From Protea cynaroides (taxonomy: Eukaryota; Streptophyta; Magnoliopsida; Proteales; Proteaceae): a stretch of DNA of 64,000 bases. The translations under genes were made by a program, and so were the position numbers. The stretch is from the NCBI GenBank assembly GCA_028583415.1, contig CM053274.1:91916549-91980548 (forward strand). The letters run 5' to 3'. The stretch's first letter is position 1. The number at the start of each line of letters is the position of its first letter. Positions 32,279 through 44,241 of the stretch are shown here, one piece after another. Under the pieces are notes generated by a model that saw only the letters and a program-made list of their open reading frames with translations, ran no database searches and had not been told where the DNA came from.

Positions 32279-34568
32279 TGTAAGACCCGCACGCCACGAA
32301 CCCGGTCTAACCTTACATTTCGTGTCGTGACCAGTCTACATATCATGGTCAAGCCAAGTGGATCAAGTGCGTGAAGAAACCTAAGACCCAATATTAAATT
32401 TAACTCAAAAACAGTCAAAATGAGGGTAGGGTCTCATGGCTAAACAGGTAGGGTCGACCCCACCTCAACAGAAGTCCAACCCATGACTTTTTGATCGTGG
32501 AGTCGCATGGGTCTCAGATTATGTGACCCTACATCCGACCCTACCTGTGACCCTAACCCTAGGGTCTCACGTTATAAAAAAACGTAGGGTCTCAGTACAT
32601 CCGACCCAAGGTCCGACCTTAGGAAAACAGCACGAACCGAAAATTAAAATTTTTTTTAATTCAAAGGGAATCTTTTCTAAGCTCAATGGGACTTATTTTG
32701 GAGGATTTTTCTCTATAAATAGGACGTCCCTAAGCCTCTTTCACTTCTTTAAAACCCTAATTGAAAGTGAGAGCAAGAGAAAGAGAAGGAAGAGAAGAAG
32801 AGAAAAAAACTTGAAGAAGAAGATTAAGGAAGAGGAGGAAGCTCAGAGAAACCTCTGAATAAAGGTATGAACCTAATTCCTTACCTGAATAAGAGATTCT
32901 AAATAGTTATGAAGAACATAGGATTAGGAGAAACCTAAATCATCCATCCATGGACAAGTTTCAAGAGATTCCATTGAGGAAATCATTATGGACTATGAAT
33001 AGTGTATAATTTGTAGTTTTGAGCCATAGAACAATCATAGAATGGACTATGAAAGTAAGCCAAAGGATCCAAACATGAAAGAATGGACTTTAGAATGAAA
33101 GGTCGACCCAGAATACGTGTGGTCGCACATAGGGTCGATGGATAACCGACCCTACCTGCGATCCTACACCCTAGGGTCGCAGAAACTGCTATCCTAGGTG
33201 CGACCCTACCTGCGACCCTACGATTTCAGCTAGTCTAAATTTAACGAAATTAATTCTAATTAAAATCTATCGACTTATTAGACCTTTTCAGTGGTTTAAA
33301 AGTGAATTATGTAGCTTGAACGAAGATCTACTAGCAATCAAAGGTGAGGGAACAAGACCTAAACTAATTGGATAATAAAAAGCTATTTTTGCTTATGGAG
33401 TCTTATTTTATTATTGATTCTATGCGTGTATGTGTATTATGCATTTGACATGTCATCCAATATTCTTGCTATTATTGTTCATGCATATCTAATTTTATTT
33501 ATTTATAACATGATGATGATGGTGATGTTAGGAATATGCATGTGAATGTTTATGTGTGGTTAATGTATTTGATGTGAGTGGGGCATCAGGAGGGAGGACG
33601 TGATATTGTGGTGTGTCTCGGTCACAAGACTCTAGCTCTATCTCTACTCAAGTCTTATCCACTAACATCGTCGTATCACCATTACCTTAGCAGAGCTATT
33701 ACGTCGTAGGACATCAGGGGAGGTGGTCTCGTACCGTGTAGTCTCTGACTCTGCCGGGAGGTCTTAGCTCTATTTCTATGGACGTATTGAGGGATGCTGG
33801 GGTGAGGCCTTGGATACACTATTTGACATTAGGATTGGTTAGTTGTAAGCCCAGTTTACAAGCCCTCGCCAATAGGGGCTTACGTGTTGGTATGGGAGCA
33901 TGTGGTACTTTAATGTCGATACCCATTGGATATACTGTTTCCATGGTAGGTGCATGTGGGGCGGTAATGTCGGTATTGATTGGATAGCTTCACACACTCG
34001 TGTATAGAGGTGAGGGGGCCTTTGAACCTTTCTATAACACATTGCAAACTTATAAACCAGACCAAATATATGAATTGAATGCATGCATATGTTTGTTGCA
34101 TTGTTTTGTTTTCTCACTGAGCTCAAGTTGGAGATCTAACCCACGCGCACGTAATTCTTTTTAGTTTCTGATGTTGCAGATATTACGGTTGAAGATTATG
34201 CCGACACGCCAACATATGAACATGTGACGGCTATGATGAGCAAGTTGTAGAGGACTATTATGATTCGTTAAACGAACGTTTCACTGTGGATACGCTTAGA
34301 GTTAAATTTTCATATTTGGATATTTATAATATGTATTAAATTATGTTTTGGTTACTTGGAGATAAATTGAATATTAATTATTTATTATGACTAGACCTCA
34401 GTTCATTATCTGTAAGACTTTCGCTATTTATTTTATTATCTCTGATTAATGTGGAATGTGTTTTGATTTAACAAAAATAGAAATAGTCTATTCAAGATCT
34501 TGGTTAAACCGTTGATTTATTGACGGTTCATCACACCATTATGATTGATGCAGAATTGAGGTATGACA
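32279..34568 (+). mobile_element. Solo LTR, copy b (2290 bp)
   Basis: Begins TGTAAGACCCGC and ends GGTATGACA (TG...CA). It is flanked by the 5-bp duplication AAATT at 32274-32278 and 34569-34573. TATAAAT is at 32714-32720. A donor-like AAAG/GTATG lies near 32865 and an acceptor-like GATGTTGCAG at 34170-34179. No PBS, PPT or internal genes adjoin it, so it arose by LTR-LTR recombination. Short CGACCCTACCTGCGACCCTA-like repeats lie on both sides of the presumed exon 1. Confidence 0.9.
34180..34290 (+). other. Exon-like reading frame in LTR copy b (broken)
   Basis: The segment after GATGTTGCAG encodes ITVEDYADTPTYEHV, aligning with YTVEDF/YTVEDY/YTVENY in copies a, c and d. It then loses frame and meets TAG within 30 codons. 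It is the only one of four copies in which the frame is not kept. Confidence 0.45.
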
Positions 34569-34748
34569 AAATTAGTATCATTCCTTCTATATGTATGTAA
34601 TTCAGTAAATTGTAACAATTAACATACTCTTTTCAACTATAGATTCATATAATCTTTCGAATCAAGAAGTGAACTATAACAGTGTAATATAATCTATCAA
34701 AATTTAAAATCATTAAAATTAAGAAACTAGGCCCGGATGGACCGTACC

Positions 34749-37038
34749 TGTAAGACCCGTGTCAATCTAACCCGGTCTTACCACCTTGAACCAGGTTTAC
34801 CCATTATGGTCGAGTAAAATGAACCAAGGACGTGAACGATATCGAGATCCCAGGTATCAAATCGACCCAAAAACACTAATTTTGAGGGGAGGGTCGCATA
34901 CCTAGCTAAGCAGGGTCAGACCTCCCAAATCAGAAAGTCAGACCCTCAATTTTGAAGGGAGGGTCGGACATCTTAAGCCCTAGGGTCGACGGGATCATCG
35001 ACCCTCCCATCGACCCTCGGATTCTGTCGAAATAGAAATTAGGAAATTTCTTAATTTTCGATTGAGATTCTTTCCTAATCTCAAAGGGACTTATTTTAGG
35101 ATGTTCCTACTCTATTTAAAGGACGTCCCTAAGCCACTTTCACTCCTTTCACAATCCTAATTGAATTGAGAGAAAAAGAAGAGAAGAAAAAGAAGAAGAA
35201 GAGAAACAAGGAAGAGAATTAAGCCAAAAGAGAAGAGTTGCAGAGAAGGATTATTCTTCTCAGGTATGGATACTAATTCCATGAGTTTCTACAGACCTTA
35301 GGTTAGTTAATGTTGAGAGTGTGATCTCGGAGAAACTCAAACCATCAATCTATGATTAGGTTTCCATGGAAAACCATAGAAGAATGCATGAAAGCTATCT
35401 AGGTGGGTTATACATGGTTTCAGGCCATGGAATGCATGTAGAATGCAATGCAGGAGCAAGTCATAGGATTTCAAACACGAAGAATGAATTAAAAGAGAGA
35501 ATTGGACCAAAGTGCACCGAGGGTCGATGACCATTCGACCCTAGGTGTTCCTGACCATCTACCCTCAGTGTTCGAGAAGTTCAGAGTTAAGGGAGGGTCG
35601 CACCCAGGGTCGATCCTGACTCCGACCCTACCTCCGACCCTCAGTTAACAGAGTGATTTTTAAATCTGGAATTAATTCTAATTAAATTCTATCAACTTTG
35701 TTAGGTCTTCTAGTAATACAATAACAATATAAAGGTGATTCTAAAGCTTGGAAAAGTATCTATTAGCAAGCTAAGGTGAGGAACCAGAACTCCAAACTAA
35801 ATTGGTTAATAACAAACTGTTTTCTATTTTCTTGAGTCCAATGCCATGCTTGATTCTATGCGAATATGTTTGTAATGTGCATACAGCATGCCATCTAATA
35901 TTTCTATTACTTGTTCATGCATATTTACTTTATTGTTTATAACATGATCATGATGATGATGATAGAATAGGCATTTGTTTGTATGTGTGTGGTTGGTGTA
36001 CTTGATGCGAGCGAGTATCAGGGAAGGTGTGATGAAAACATCAATAAACGTTAACCTTTGACGGGTCTCAGCACTTTAACTATATCTCTAACTCAAGTCT
36101 GGTGCATTAGCATCGTCGTATCGTCATTACTTTAGCAGAACTATTATGTCGTAGAGTATCAGGGGAGGTGGTCTCGGTCCTTGTAGTCTCTGACTCTATC
36201 GGGGGGTCTTAGCTCTATCTCTATGGACATTCTGAGGGATGTTGGGGTGAGGCCTTGGATACACTGTTTGACATTAGGATTGGTTAGTTACGAGTCCAGT
36301 TTGTAGCCCTCCCCAACAGGGGCTTACGTGTTAGTATGACACTATATAACAATAAACGTAACCTTTGTTATATAATGTTCATGGTTGGGTGCATGTGAGT
36401 TGACGATAAACGTGATCTTCGGGTAACGTCACACACTCGTGTATAGAGGTGGGGTCAATAAACGCGACCTTTGGCTACCTAAACCTTTCTATTGCATACT
36501 GTAAACTTTAAACCGGACCAAAGATATAAATTAATTTGCATGCATATGTATTGTTGCATTGTTTTGGCTAATCACTGAGTCGTGATGTGTGCTCACCCCT
36601 CGACGTCGAATATTTTTAGTTGATGATGCAGGTTATACCGTTGAAGATTATATGAATGCGTCTGCGTACGAGAACGTGGCAGCAATGGAAGCTGAAGCTG
36701 AAGTGGATACACACGACTCCTCTTGCGAGTGCAACTCGTGTGTATTTTATTAGATATTTTATAGGTTTCTTTATTGGATTAAGACATGTATTTGGTATTT
36801 AAATATTTATATCTCAGTTGAAAATAGAATAATTTGCTATTAAATTAATGATATCATCTTAGTTTCTCAATTCATGTTATTATAAGACTTCCGCTATTGT
36901 GTATTTACTCTGATTATGATTACGGATGTATGTAAGTTTAGATAACGCGGGGATAGCCTATTTGAGATCCTGGTTGAACCGTTGATTTTCTAGCGGTTCA
37001 TCACACTATTCTGAACAGTGCAGAATTAGGGTGTGATA
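34749..37038 (+). mobile_element. Solo LTR, copy c (2290 bp)
   Basis: Begins TGTAAGACCCGTG and ends GGTGTGATA. It is flanked by the 5-bp duplication GTACC at 34744-34748 and 37039-37043. It has the same length as copy b but diverged sequence and a different target duplication, so the two are separate insertions into the same hAT-like element. TATTTAAA at 35113-35120 replaces the TATA box. Confidence 0.9.
36632..36753 (+). other. Exon-like conserved reading frame in LTR copy c
   Basis: After the acceptor-like TGATGATGCAG, an open frame starts YTVEDYMNASAYENVAAME and ends CVFY at TAG 36751-36753. It aligns codon for codon with copy d (both 122 nt to the stop) and nearly so with copy a. Function is unknown. 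Confidence 0.45.
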
Positions 37039-37259
37039 GTACCGGTGTTCAGGATAGGTATTATTAGTTCAGGATAATTCGGGTTTGTTAACGGGTCGAT
37101 TCGGTTTGGTTTTGGTCTGGATTGAAACAGTGTCGGGCTTTACAAGCCGAGATCGAAACCTGTCCATTAAGGTTCGGTTCGGGCTGGGTTCGGGTTATAT
37201 CGAGCCTGCTCGGTCCGTGCTATTGGGTCGGGCCCATTTTTGGCACCCTTACATTTATG

Positions 37260-38103
37260 ATATCCCAAATCTGTAGTAATTGAATAAAAACTAGTTTTGA
37301 GAGTATTTTATAAAGTTTTTATAATTTTAAAATGATGAGATGATTATCAGATGAGTAATGTGTGTATTTATATTGGTTTGTTGAGACATAATTTCATGTT
37401 TTCAATTTTTGAATCATATTCTATGTAACTACATATCAGTATTTACAGATATAATTGTGTAATTGAGTAAAACCCACCAAAGTGGCATACCTATTGCATG
37501 ATTATGTCTGAAAATTCAAGAATTTTATTTTATTTTATGTAAAAGTAGTCAAGCCTGATGATGCACACCCAAAGGTGGCATTGTCCAGTTATGTTAGTTA
37601 CATGCACTTACTTATTAAGGATGATCGGCTGAAGATTTTTCATTCACCCAAAGGTGATGAAATTTTCTAAAGTCATCATTCATTGGCGGTTTTGTCTGGA
37701 TATCTAAGAAGACCAGTGCATGCTTATCCCAAAAGATAAATGTGTAGTGCGGTTGACTCTTAAGAAAAGAAATAACTTATTAAGGATATACGACTGAGAA
37801 TTTTTCAATCACCCAAAGGTGATGAAATTTATCGAAGCCATCATTCCTTGGCGATTTTGCCTGGATATCTAAGAGAACCAATGCATGCTTATCCCAAAGG
37901 ATAAATGTGTAGTGCGATTGACTCTTAGGAAGGGGAAAATAATGACCTCCATTTTACTGTGGTTTAATGATTTATTTATTTTCTTGATATACATATCAGT
38001 GTTGGATATATTAATTGCATACATGTTTTAAATGTAAACTCATATAGTAAATTTTATCTCAAGATATCGATACCTGCAAATGTGTTTGCCTCTCTACCAA
38101 AAA
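37260..38103 (+). mobile_element. Probable 5' LTR/leader of Ty1-copia element
   Basis: Non-coding sequence upstream of the copia gag. A TGGTATGAGGCAG stretch at 38104-38116 resembles the initiator-Met-tRNA PBS used by copia elements, so the LTR should end just before it. The outer LTR boundary could not be fixed. Confidence 0.5.
37611..37937 (+). repeat. ~165-bp tandem duplication in copia leader/LTR
   Basis: CACCCAAAGGTGATGAAATTT, GCATGCTTATCCCAAA and GATAAATGTGTAGTGCG occur twice in tandem (37611-37775 and 37777-37937). Confidence 0.9.
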
Positions 38104-38112
38104 TGGTATGAG

Positions 38113-39552
38113 GCAGTGGAAATCCAACTCAGCATGTTGGATATGGACATAGCTCTCAAAGAGGAAAAACCTACTCCTATCACTCCTGAGAGCTCTCCCG
38201 CTGAGATTTTCAAAATAGAAATGTAGGAAGCTTCTAATCGAAAATCCCTAATCCTGATGAAAAATTTCGTTTCTGAATCCCTTCGTGGTAGTATCTAGAT
38301 GAAAGATACTACCAAAGAATATATGAAAGAGATACAAACGAAATTTAATGTGACAAATTAAAGTTTCAAAATTAGTCTGATGGCAGCCTTAACTGGAGCA
38401 ATGTTTGATGCAAATGGCAGTATTCAAGAACACATACTGGAATTGATTGCAAAAAGGGAAAGACTAAAGGGGCTAGGAACCTCTTTGGATGATGACTTTA
38501 TGATTTATCTTGCCTTGACTTCTCTTCCAAGTGAATATAGTCAGGTTCATGCATCTTACAATACTCAAAAAGACAATTGGAATTTGGACGATCTGATTTT
38601 CTTTTGCTCTCAAGAAGAGGATAGATTAAAAAAGAAGAAACTTGATAGTGCAAATTTAGTTCGGCACAAACCTTTTACTAAAAAGGGAAAGAGAAATGGA
38701 GGTATAGGACCTCAAAAGAAGGAAAAAATTTTCAAGAAGGGAAATGAAAAACCCTATGATAAAACATATGCCTCAAAAGGAAATGAAGACAAGAAAGACT
38801 TGAATGGCGTGGAGTGTTTCTGGTGCAAAAGGAAGGGACACATGAAGAAAGATTGTCGAGGCAAACAAGCCTGGTTAAATAAGCAGAAAGAATCTGGTAC
38901 TCATCTATCTCTAGTATGTTTTGAGTCTTTTCTGGTTGATGCTCCTGTATATTCCTGGTGGATTGACTCTGGATCATCCATTCATGCTACCCATTCCATG
39001 CAGGGGTTTCTAAGCCGAAGAGCACCAAGCAGGGATGAGGTTAGTGTGTTCGTAGGGAACGTTGTGAGAGTTGCAGTAGAGGCCATTGGAGTAGTTAGAC
39101 TGCTTCTGACTTTAGAAATCTTTATAAATTTGGAAGACACTGTATATGTTTCCTCAATGAAGAAAAATTTGATTTATATGTCGAGACTAATAAATAATGG
39201 ATACAGTTTGAGTTTTAATAAGAATGGTTTTGATTTATGTCTGAATTCTTCTATAGTTGAAAATGAAATGGTAATGAATGATTTATATCAATTGAATTTA
39301 GCACCTTCTATGGTTTTGAATGTGTCTTCTAAACGTCCTATGTTGGATGAGTCATCCTCTACTCTTTGGCACAGACGCTTAGGACATATTTCAGTGGAGC
39401 GTATGAAAAGATTTATTATTGATGGAATTCTAAAACCTTTACAGTTTGATGATATGCCTGTCTGTGTGGACTGTATCAAAGGAAAAATGACTAGAAACAG
39501 GAAGAAGAAGTCGGTTCGTAGCAACGACTTATTGGAACTGATTTTATACTGA
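38113..39552 (+). pseudogene. Ty1-copia gag, protease and pre-integrase region
   Basis: Degenerate polyprotein. The gag (UBN2-type) runs from about 38113, with a TAG at 38224-38226 and further stops before 38380. An uninterrupted 390-codon stretch follows from 38380. It includes a CCHC zinc knuckle (CFWCKRKGHMKKDC, near residues 146-159), an aspartic protease active site WWIDSGSS (near 193-200) and the pre-integrase motif LWHRRLGHIS with CVDC. The frame is lost at about 39540, just before the integrase core. It packages and processes element RNA in a live element, but is not expected to work here. Confidence 0.88.
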
Positions 39553-40731
39553 CATCAGTGGTCTTTTTTCCTCTCCTTCCATTGGAGGTCATCGATATTT
39601 TATTACCTTTACTGATGATTATTCAAGATATGATTATGTCTACCTATTGGCTGACAAATCTAGTTCACTAGATGTCTTTAAGATTTACAAAACGAAAGTG
39701 AAGAATTTTTATCAAAAAGGATAAAAGTTGTTAGATCAGATCGAGGAGGTGAATATTATGGTAAGCAAAATGATTCTACTCAACACCTTGGTCATTTTGC
39801 TAATTTCTTTCAAGAGCATGACATTATTGCTCAATATCCCATGCCAGGAACCCCTCAACAAAATGGAGTTACCAAAAGAAGAAATATGACTCTAAAAGAT
39901 ATGATGAGAAGTATGATAAGTAACACCAATCTTTCAGATTTTCTGTGAGGGGAAGCTCTAAAAACTATTGCTTACATACTCAATAGAGTACCAAGTAAAA
40001 CTGTTCCCAAAACACCTTTTGAGTTATGGACTGGTAGAAAATCGAGCTTGAATCATCTACATGTTTGGGGATGCAAACCAGAAGCCAGATTATATAATCC
40101 TCATGAAAAAGTTATGGATCCAAGGACAATCAGTTGTCATTTTGTTGGCTATCCTGATAGATCCAAGGGATTTAGATTTTACTGTCCCAGTTCTACCAAT
40201 CGGATAGTTGAGACTGTTCATGCCAAGTTCATTGAAGACTCCTGTGAATTAATAGAACCAAGAAGCTTAGAATTTGATGAAGTCCTTGTATTTCCTAATT
40301 CAGTGATTCCTAGCACTATTGTGCCTACAGTTATGCATCCCTTGGTCCCACCAATGGTGGAGGAATTTACGGGGACTGAGGTATCTGATCAACCTACGGC
40401 ACCAATGTTGATTGCAGAACCTGAAGAGCTGGTCAAAAGATCTACTAGACAACGGAAGAATGTTATTTCCTCTTACTACATTCTATACTTGACTGAAGAA
40501 GAGTTTGACATTGGTCAAGCAATAGATCCCTCTAGTTTTGAGGATGCCATGAATAGCTTTAATGCACCAAAATTGTTAGAAACTATAAAAGATGAATTGT
40601 CATCCATGGCTAACAATGGTGTTTGGACGTTTATAGATTTACCTGATTCTTGTAAACTCATAGGCTCTAATTGGATTTTCAAGACTAAGTGTGACTCAGG
40701 GGAAGAATTGAACGCTACAAGGCCAGGCTAG
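39553..40731 (+). pseudogene. Ty1-copia integrase region
   Basis: In a shifted frame: TDISGLF (first Asp) and FTDDYSRY; then after another frameshift near 39720, VRSDRGGEYYG (second Asp) and GTPQQNGVTKRRN. The catalytic Glu of the usual NGVAERRN is Lys here (codon 39874-39876). A TGA at 39946-39948 replaces the Trp of the SLW-x-EAL block. The domain continues WGCKPEARLYNP and DPRTISCHFVGY to a Pro-rich hinge. Frameshifts, a stop and active-site loss make it inactive. Confidence 0.88.
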
Positions 40732-42160
40732 TAGCTAAGGGATTCACACAGAGGGAGGGAGTTGACTTCAAGGAGACATTTTCTCCAGTCTCCTTGAAAG
40801 ATTCCTTCAGAGTTATTATGGTGCTTGTGGCTCATTATGATTTAGAATTACATCAGATGGATGTAAAAATTTTACAGCATTTTTGAATGGAGACTTGATT
40901 GAAGAAGTTTACATGCGCCAACCAAAAGGTTTTGAGGTACAAGGCAAGGAAGGAATGGTTTGTAAGTTCAACAAATCCATTTATGGTCTCAAACAAACTT
41001 CTAGACAATGGTATCTAAAGTTTTACCAGATTATATCCTCTTTTGATTTTGTTGAGAGTGCTATTGATCAATGCATTTATCACAAAATCAGTGACAGCAA
41101 GTTCATTTTTCTGATGTTGTATGTAGATGACATTTTGCTTGCCAGTAGTGATTTGGGTTTGCTTGCAAAGACCAAGCGATTTCTGTCAGAAAATTTTGAA
41201 ATGAAAGATATGGGTGAGGGTTCTTTTGTCCTGGGTATTGAAATCAATCGTGACAGAAGGCGTAGACTATTGGGATTATCTCAAAGGGCCTATACTGATC
41301 ATATACTCAAGTGATTCAATATGTCAAACTGTTCAACTGGTGAGGCACCCATCAGCAAGGGAGAAAATTAAACAAGACCCAGTCTAGGAATGAGATTGAA
41401 AGAAGGTCTATGAGTGATAAGTCTTATTTGCGGTAGGGAGCCTTATGTATGCAGGAATGAGATTGAAAGAAGGTCTATGACTGATAAGCCTTATTTGCAG
41501 TAGGGAGCCTTATGTATGCACAAGTTTACATCCATCCTAATATCGCTTTTGCAGTGAGTGTTTTGAAACGTTTTCAGTCAAATACAAGTTTGGCTCACTG
41601 GACAGTTGTAAAGAAAATTTTACGATATTTACAGATGATAAAAGATTATATGCTTACTTATGACAGTAATAATATCCTTGAGATTGTGGGTTATTCTGAT
41701 GCAGATTACAGTGGATGCCCTGATGACAGAAAATCCACATCAGGATACATCTTCATGATGGTTGGAAGAGCTATTTCCTGAAAGAATGTGAAACAAATAA
41801 TTTTAGCATCTTCTACTATGGAGGCAGAGGTCGTGGCATTGTTCGAAGCCCCGAAGCAAGCAATCTGGCTGAGAAATTTCATTTTTAGTCTAAAGACTGT
41901 AAAAATCATCTCCAGACCATTATTAGTGTATTGTGATAATCAGTCAGTTATATTTTTCTCTAAAAATAATTAGAGGACTGAGGACTGATGCTTCAAAGCA
42001 CATTGATATCAAATATTTATTAGTAAAGAAAAAAATTGATGATAATCACATCATTGTAGAAAAGATCTCGACGGTATTGACAAAAGCTCTATCAGTGGGA
42101 ATCTTCAAGGATCATGTTTCTAGCATGGGCATAGTCGAATCTTTTAATCTAATTTTATAA
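40640..42160 (+). pseudogene. Ty1-copia reverse transcriptase and RNase H region
   Basis: RT begins at SNWIFKTK, shifts frame near 40705 (ERYKARLVAKGF lies in the next frame) and again near 40870. It contains IYGLKQTSRQWY and the polymerase motif YVDD (41120-41131). RNase H-type sequence follows: GYSDADYSGCPDDRKSTSGY, a TGA at 41779-41781, then ASSTMEAEVVAL and DNQSVI. A 63-bp tandem duplication (41391-41519) adds to the damage. The order gag-PR-INT-RT-RH is diagnostic of Ty1-copia. Confidence 0.9.
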
Positions 42161-42512
42161 AAATCATATATTTACATTGATACTTGATTGTATTGTTTTT
42201 ATTTGTGATTTTTATGGACATAGTGATTAATACCATTATTTTTTTTTCATGATTTAGCATTTGCACTCTTGCTAGCCTGAATAAAAGTTTTATTTAACAT
42301 ATCAGAACACAAAAAAGACAGTATTAAGCCAGGATCCAAAAGACAGTATTAAGTCAAGTCTCAGAAGACAGTATTAAGCTAGAACACAAAAGACAGTATT
42401 AGGCCAGGACCCAAAATACAGTATTAAGTCAAGTCTCAGGAGACAGTATTAAATCAGAACACGAAAAGTAGTATTAAGCCAGGACCCAAAAGACAGTATT
42501 AAGCTAGGTCTC
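42161..42512 (+). repeat. Copia 3' tail with ~26-bp tandem array
   Basis: After the pol stop, AT-rich sequence leads to eight or so units of AGACAGTATTAAGCCAGGA-type, at 42315-42508. Two alternating unit forms (…CCAGGACCCAAA and …TCAAGTCTCAGA) suggest a higher-order pair. The array ends exactly where segmental-duplication copy 2 begins, and the 3' LTR is absent. Confidence 0.9.
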
Positions 42513-43395
42513 CATGATGGAATATGAGAAGAAAGATGGAAGAAATAAAAAAAAAAAAAGAAGAAAATCAAATTTCACTGAAATTTGGTCGAAATTAACT
42601 TCTTTTGATCAAAATATGGTCAAAATCTACAGAAATGATCGAAATCTTCCTAAATATGAGACTATTTGGTTTCGACCTATAATTTTATTTCGGTTTGATA
42701 AAAAATCGAAACATTTCGACCAAAATAAGAAATTTCAATCGAAATTTGGAAATGTGGTTTTCTTTCCTCTCTCACTCTGCTCTCAACTTTTATGCCCTCA
42801 TATGCCATAGGTTTCAAAATTGTCTCTTACGGTTCCTTTCTTATAGAATTTATTACCCCTTTAATTACATCTCTAATTTAATGGACATTTTGTTTATTTA
42901 ATTCATTTCTTTAGTTATTATTCTTTTTTTATTAATTTTATTGTTATTGAATAATTTTGAATTTATTTAAATTTATATATTAACTTTTCATGCCCCCATA
43001 TGCCATAGGTTTCAAAATTGTCTCTTACGGTACCTTTCTTCTAGAATTTATTAACCCTTTAATTACGTCTCTAATTCAATGGACATTTTGTTTATTTAAT
43101 TCATTTCTTTAGTTATCATTGTAATTATTATTATTAAGATTATTATTATTATTAAATTTATTGTTATTAAATAATTTTGAATTTATTTTTATAAATTTTG
43201 AAAAAATTTAGTTGACAAAATTGAGACGTCTGTCAAATATGAAAAGAACCTAATTACTTTAAACCTTCCACACTTTTCTACCAATCGAAGAAAAATCCTA
43301 CGCATGTCCGGCTTACAGTTTTTGACAAATTTTCTACTTTAAGCTGTCATAATAAAATAGTAAAAGCACTTCCTAATTGGGTACAAATCCTTCCC

Positions 43396-43402
43396 TATAA
43401 AA
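43396..43402 (+). promoter_or_regulatory. TATA box of cysteine-rich peptide gene
   Basis: TATAAAA, 71 bp upstream of the ATG. The copy 1 position has CATAAAA. Confidence 0.65.
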
Positions 43403-43466
43403 CAAAGCCTTTTACTTGCCATTCCAAGTTCTAAGACAAGCAAATAAGAAATTTAAAAAAAAAGAA

Positions 43467-43525
43467 ATGGAAAGAGTTTATGTGAAGTTGGCCACTCTTG
43501 TCATTCTCTTGGTTTGCGCTTCTGG

Positions 43526-43584
<59 letters not shown>

Positions 43585-43852
43585 CTCTCTCTCTCTCATG
43601 TGTGTGTGTGTGCGTTTGTGTGTGTGTGTGCGCACTCACACGCACTCGCAAGTAATACAAAACACTTTTTGTTGGGAGTTTATTCTAGTACAAACTATCA
43701 AATAGTTTTTAGCCCCTTATATGCATCGGAATCCCTTAAATTTTTGGGATTGAAACTTTGCATGATATCATATCTGGCTTTCACTATCTCTAGTTTTCAT
43801 GTGTCTGTCCCACACCGATTGACAAATAACAGGTGGAGGGACTCCCATGTGA

Positions 43853-43921
<69 letters not shown>

Positions 43922-44241
43922 ACATACATATACACTCAAATTATATACACCATGTATGTAACAAAGTGGATTATATATGTTCTGCAGGCCAGCCAGTCCC
44001 AACGTTACAAAAGCATTGCATATCTAATGCTGATTGTCTCCCCGCGGGAGGATGGTCGCCAGGGTGCCCAACACCACAATGCCAAGGAGGACTGTGCACA
44101 TGTAAGCAGGCTGATGGGGTAGAGCCCTTAGATGTAATTGCCCATAGATTTCAATGTGAAAGCGAAAGGGACTGCGAGAGCCATTGTCATCAGTACCAAC
44201 GTTGCGTCAAGGGTCGTTGCATCTGCATTCCTGACAACTGA
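43467..44241 (+). CDS. Cysteine-rich secreted peptide (defensin-like/NCR-like), 2 exons
   Basis: Exon 1 (43467-43524) plus exon 2 (43988-44241) encode 103 residues: an N-terminal signal peptide (MERVYVKLATLVILLVC, about residues 1-20) and a mature peptide with 12 cysteines in two modules. Module 1 is C-x5-C-x9-C-x4-C-x4-C-x-C and module 2 is C-x5-C-x3-C-x5-C-x4-C-x-C. This spacing resembles plant defensin-like and nodule-type cysteine-rich (late nodulin) peptides, which are secreted and act in defence or signalling. The exact family and target are unknown. The exon 2 acceptor TTCTGCAG is good, but the donor is GC (43525-43526) where copy 1 has GT. GC-AG introns exist but are rare, so splicing is uncertain. 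The intron (463 bp) is full of CT and GT repeats. Alternative: a dying gene. Confidence 0.75.
43525..43987 (+). repeat. CT/GT microsatellites in the intron
   Basis: (CT)n at about 43530-43597 and 43856-43918, with (GT)n at 43600-43632. Both tracts are longer than or different from those of copy 1 (2480-2535 and 2787-2811), showing slippage since the duplication. Confidence 0.95.

Larger units (their letters stand above)
31999..37251. mobile_element. hAT-like element broken by two solo LTRs
   Basis: The left terminus is TAAGGGTGTCAACAAACCGG. The reverse complement of the right terminus is TAAGGGTGCCAAAAATGGGC. A perfect 8-bp target duplication CATTTATG lies at 31991-31998 and 37252-37259, the size made by hAT transposases. 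Removing the two solo LTRs and one copy of each 5-bp duplication leaves about 663 bp, close to the 671 bp of the uninterrupted relative at 19243-19913. No transposase is present. Confidence 0.88.

Noticed and set aside
33778..33987. 69-codon frame inside solo LTR b
   Set aside because: Not kept as an open frame in LTR copy c at the equivalent place, unlike the 3' mini-exon.
43498..44241. 247-codon frame joining a Ser-Leu repeat to the cysteine-rich peptide
   Set aside because: It runs through the CT-repeat intron, and its upstream part is out of frame with exon 1. The spliced two-exon model explains the signal peptide and the copy 1 comparison.
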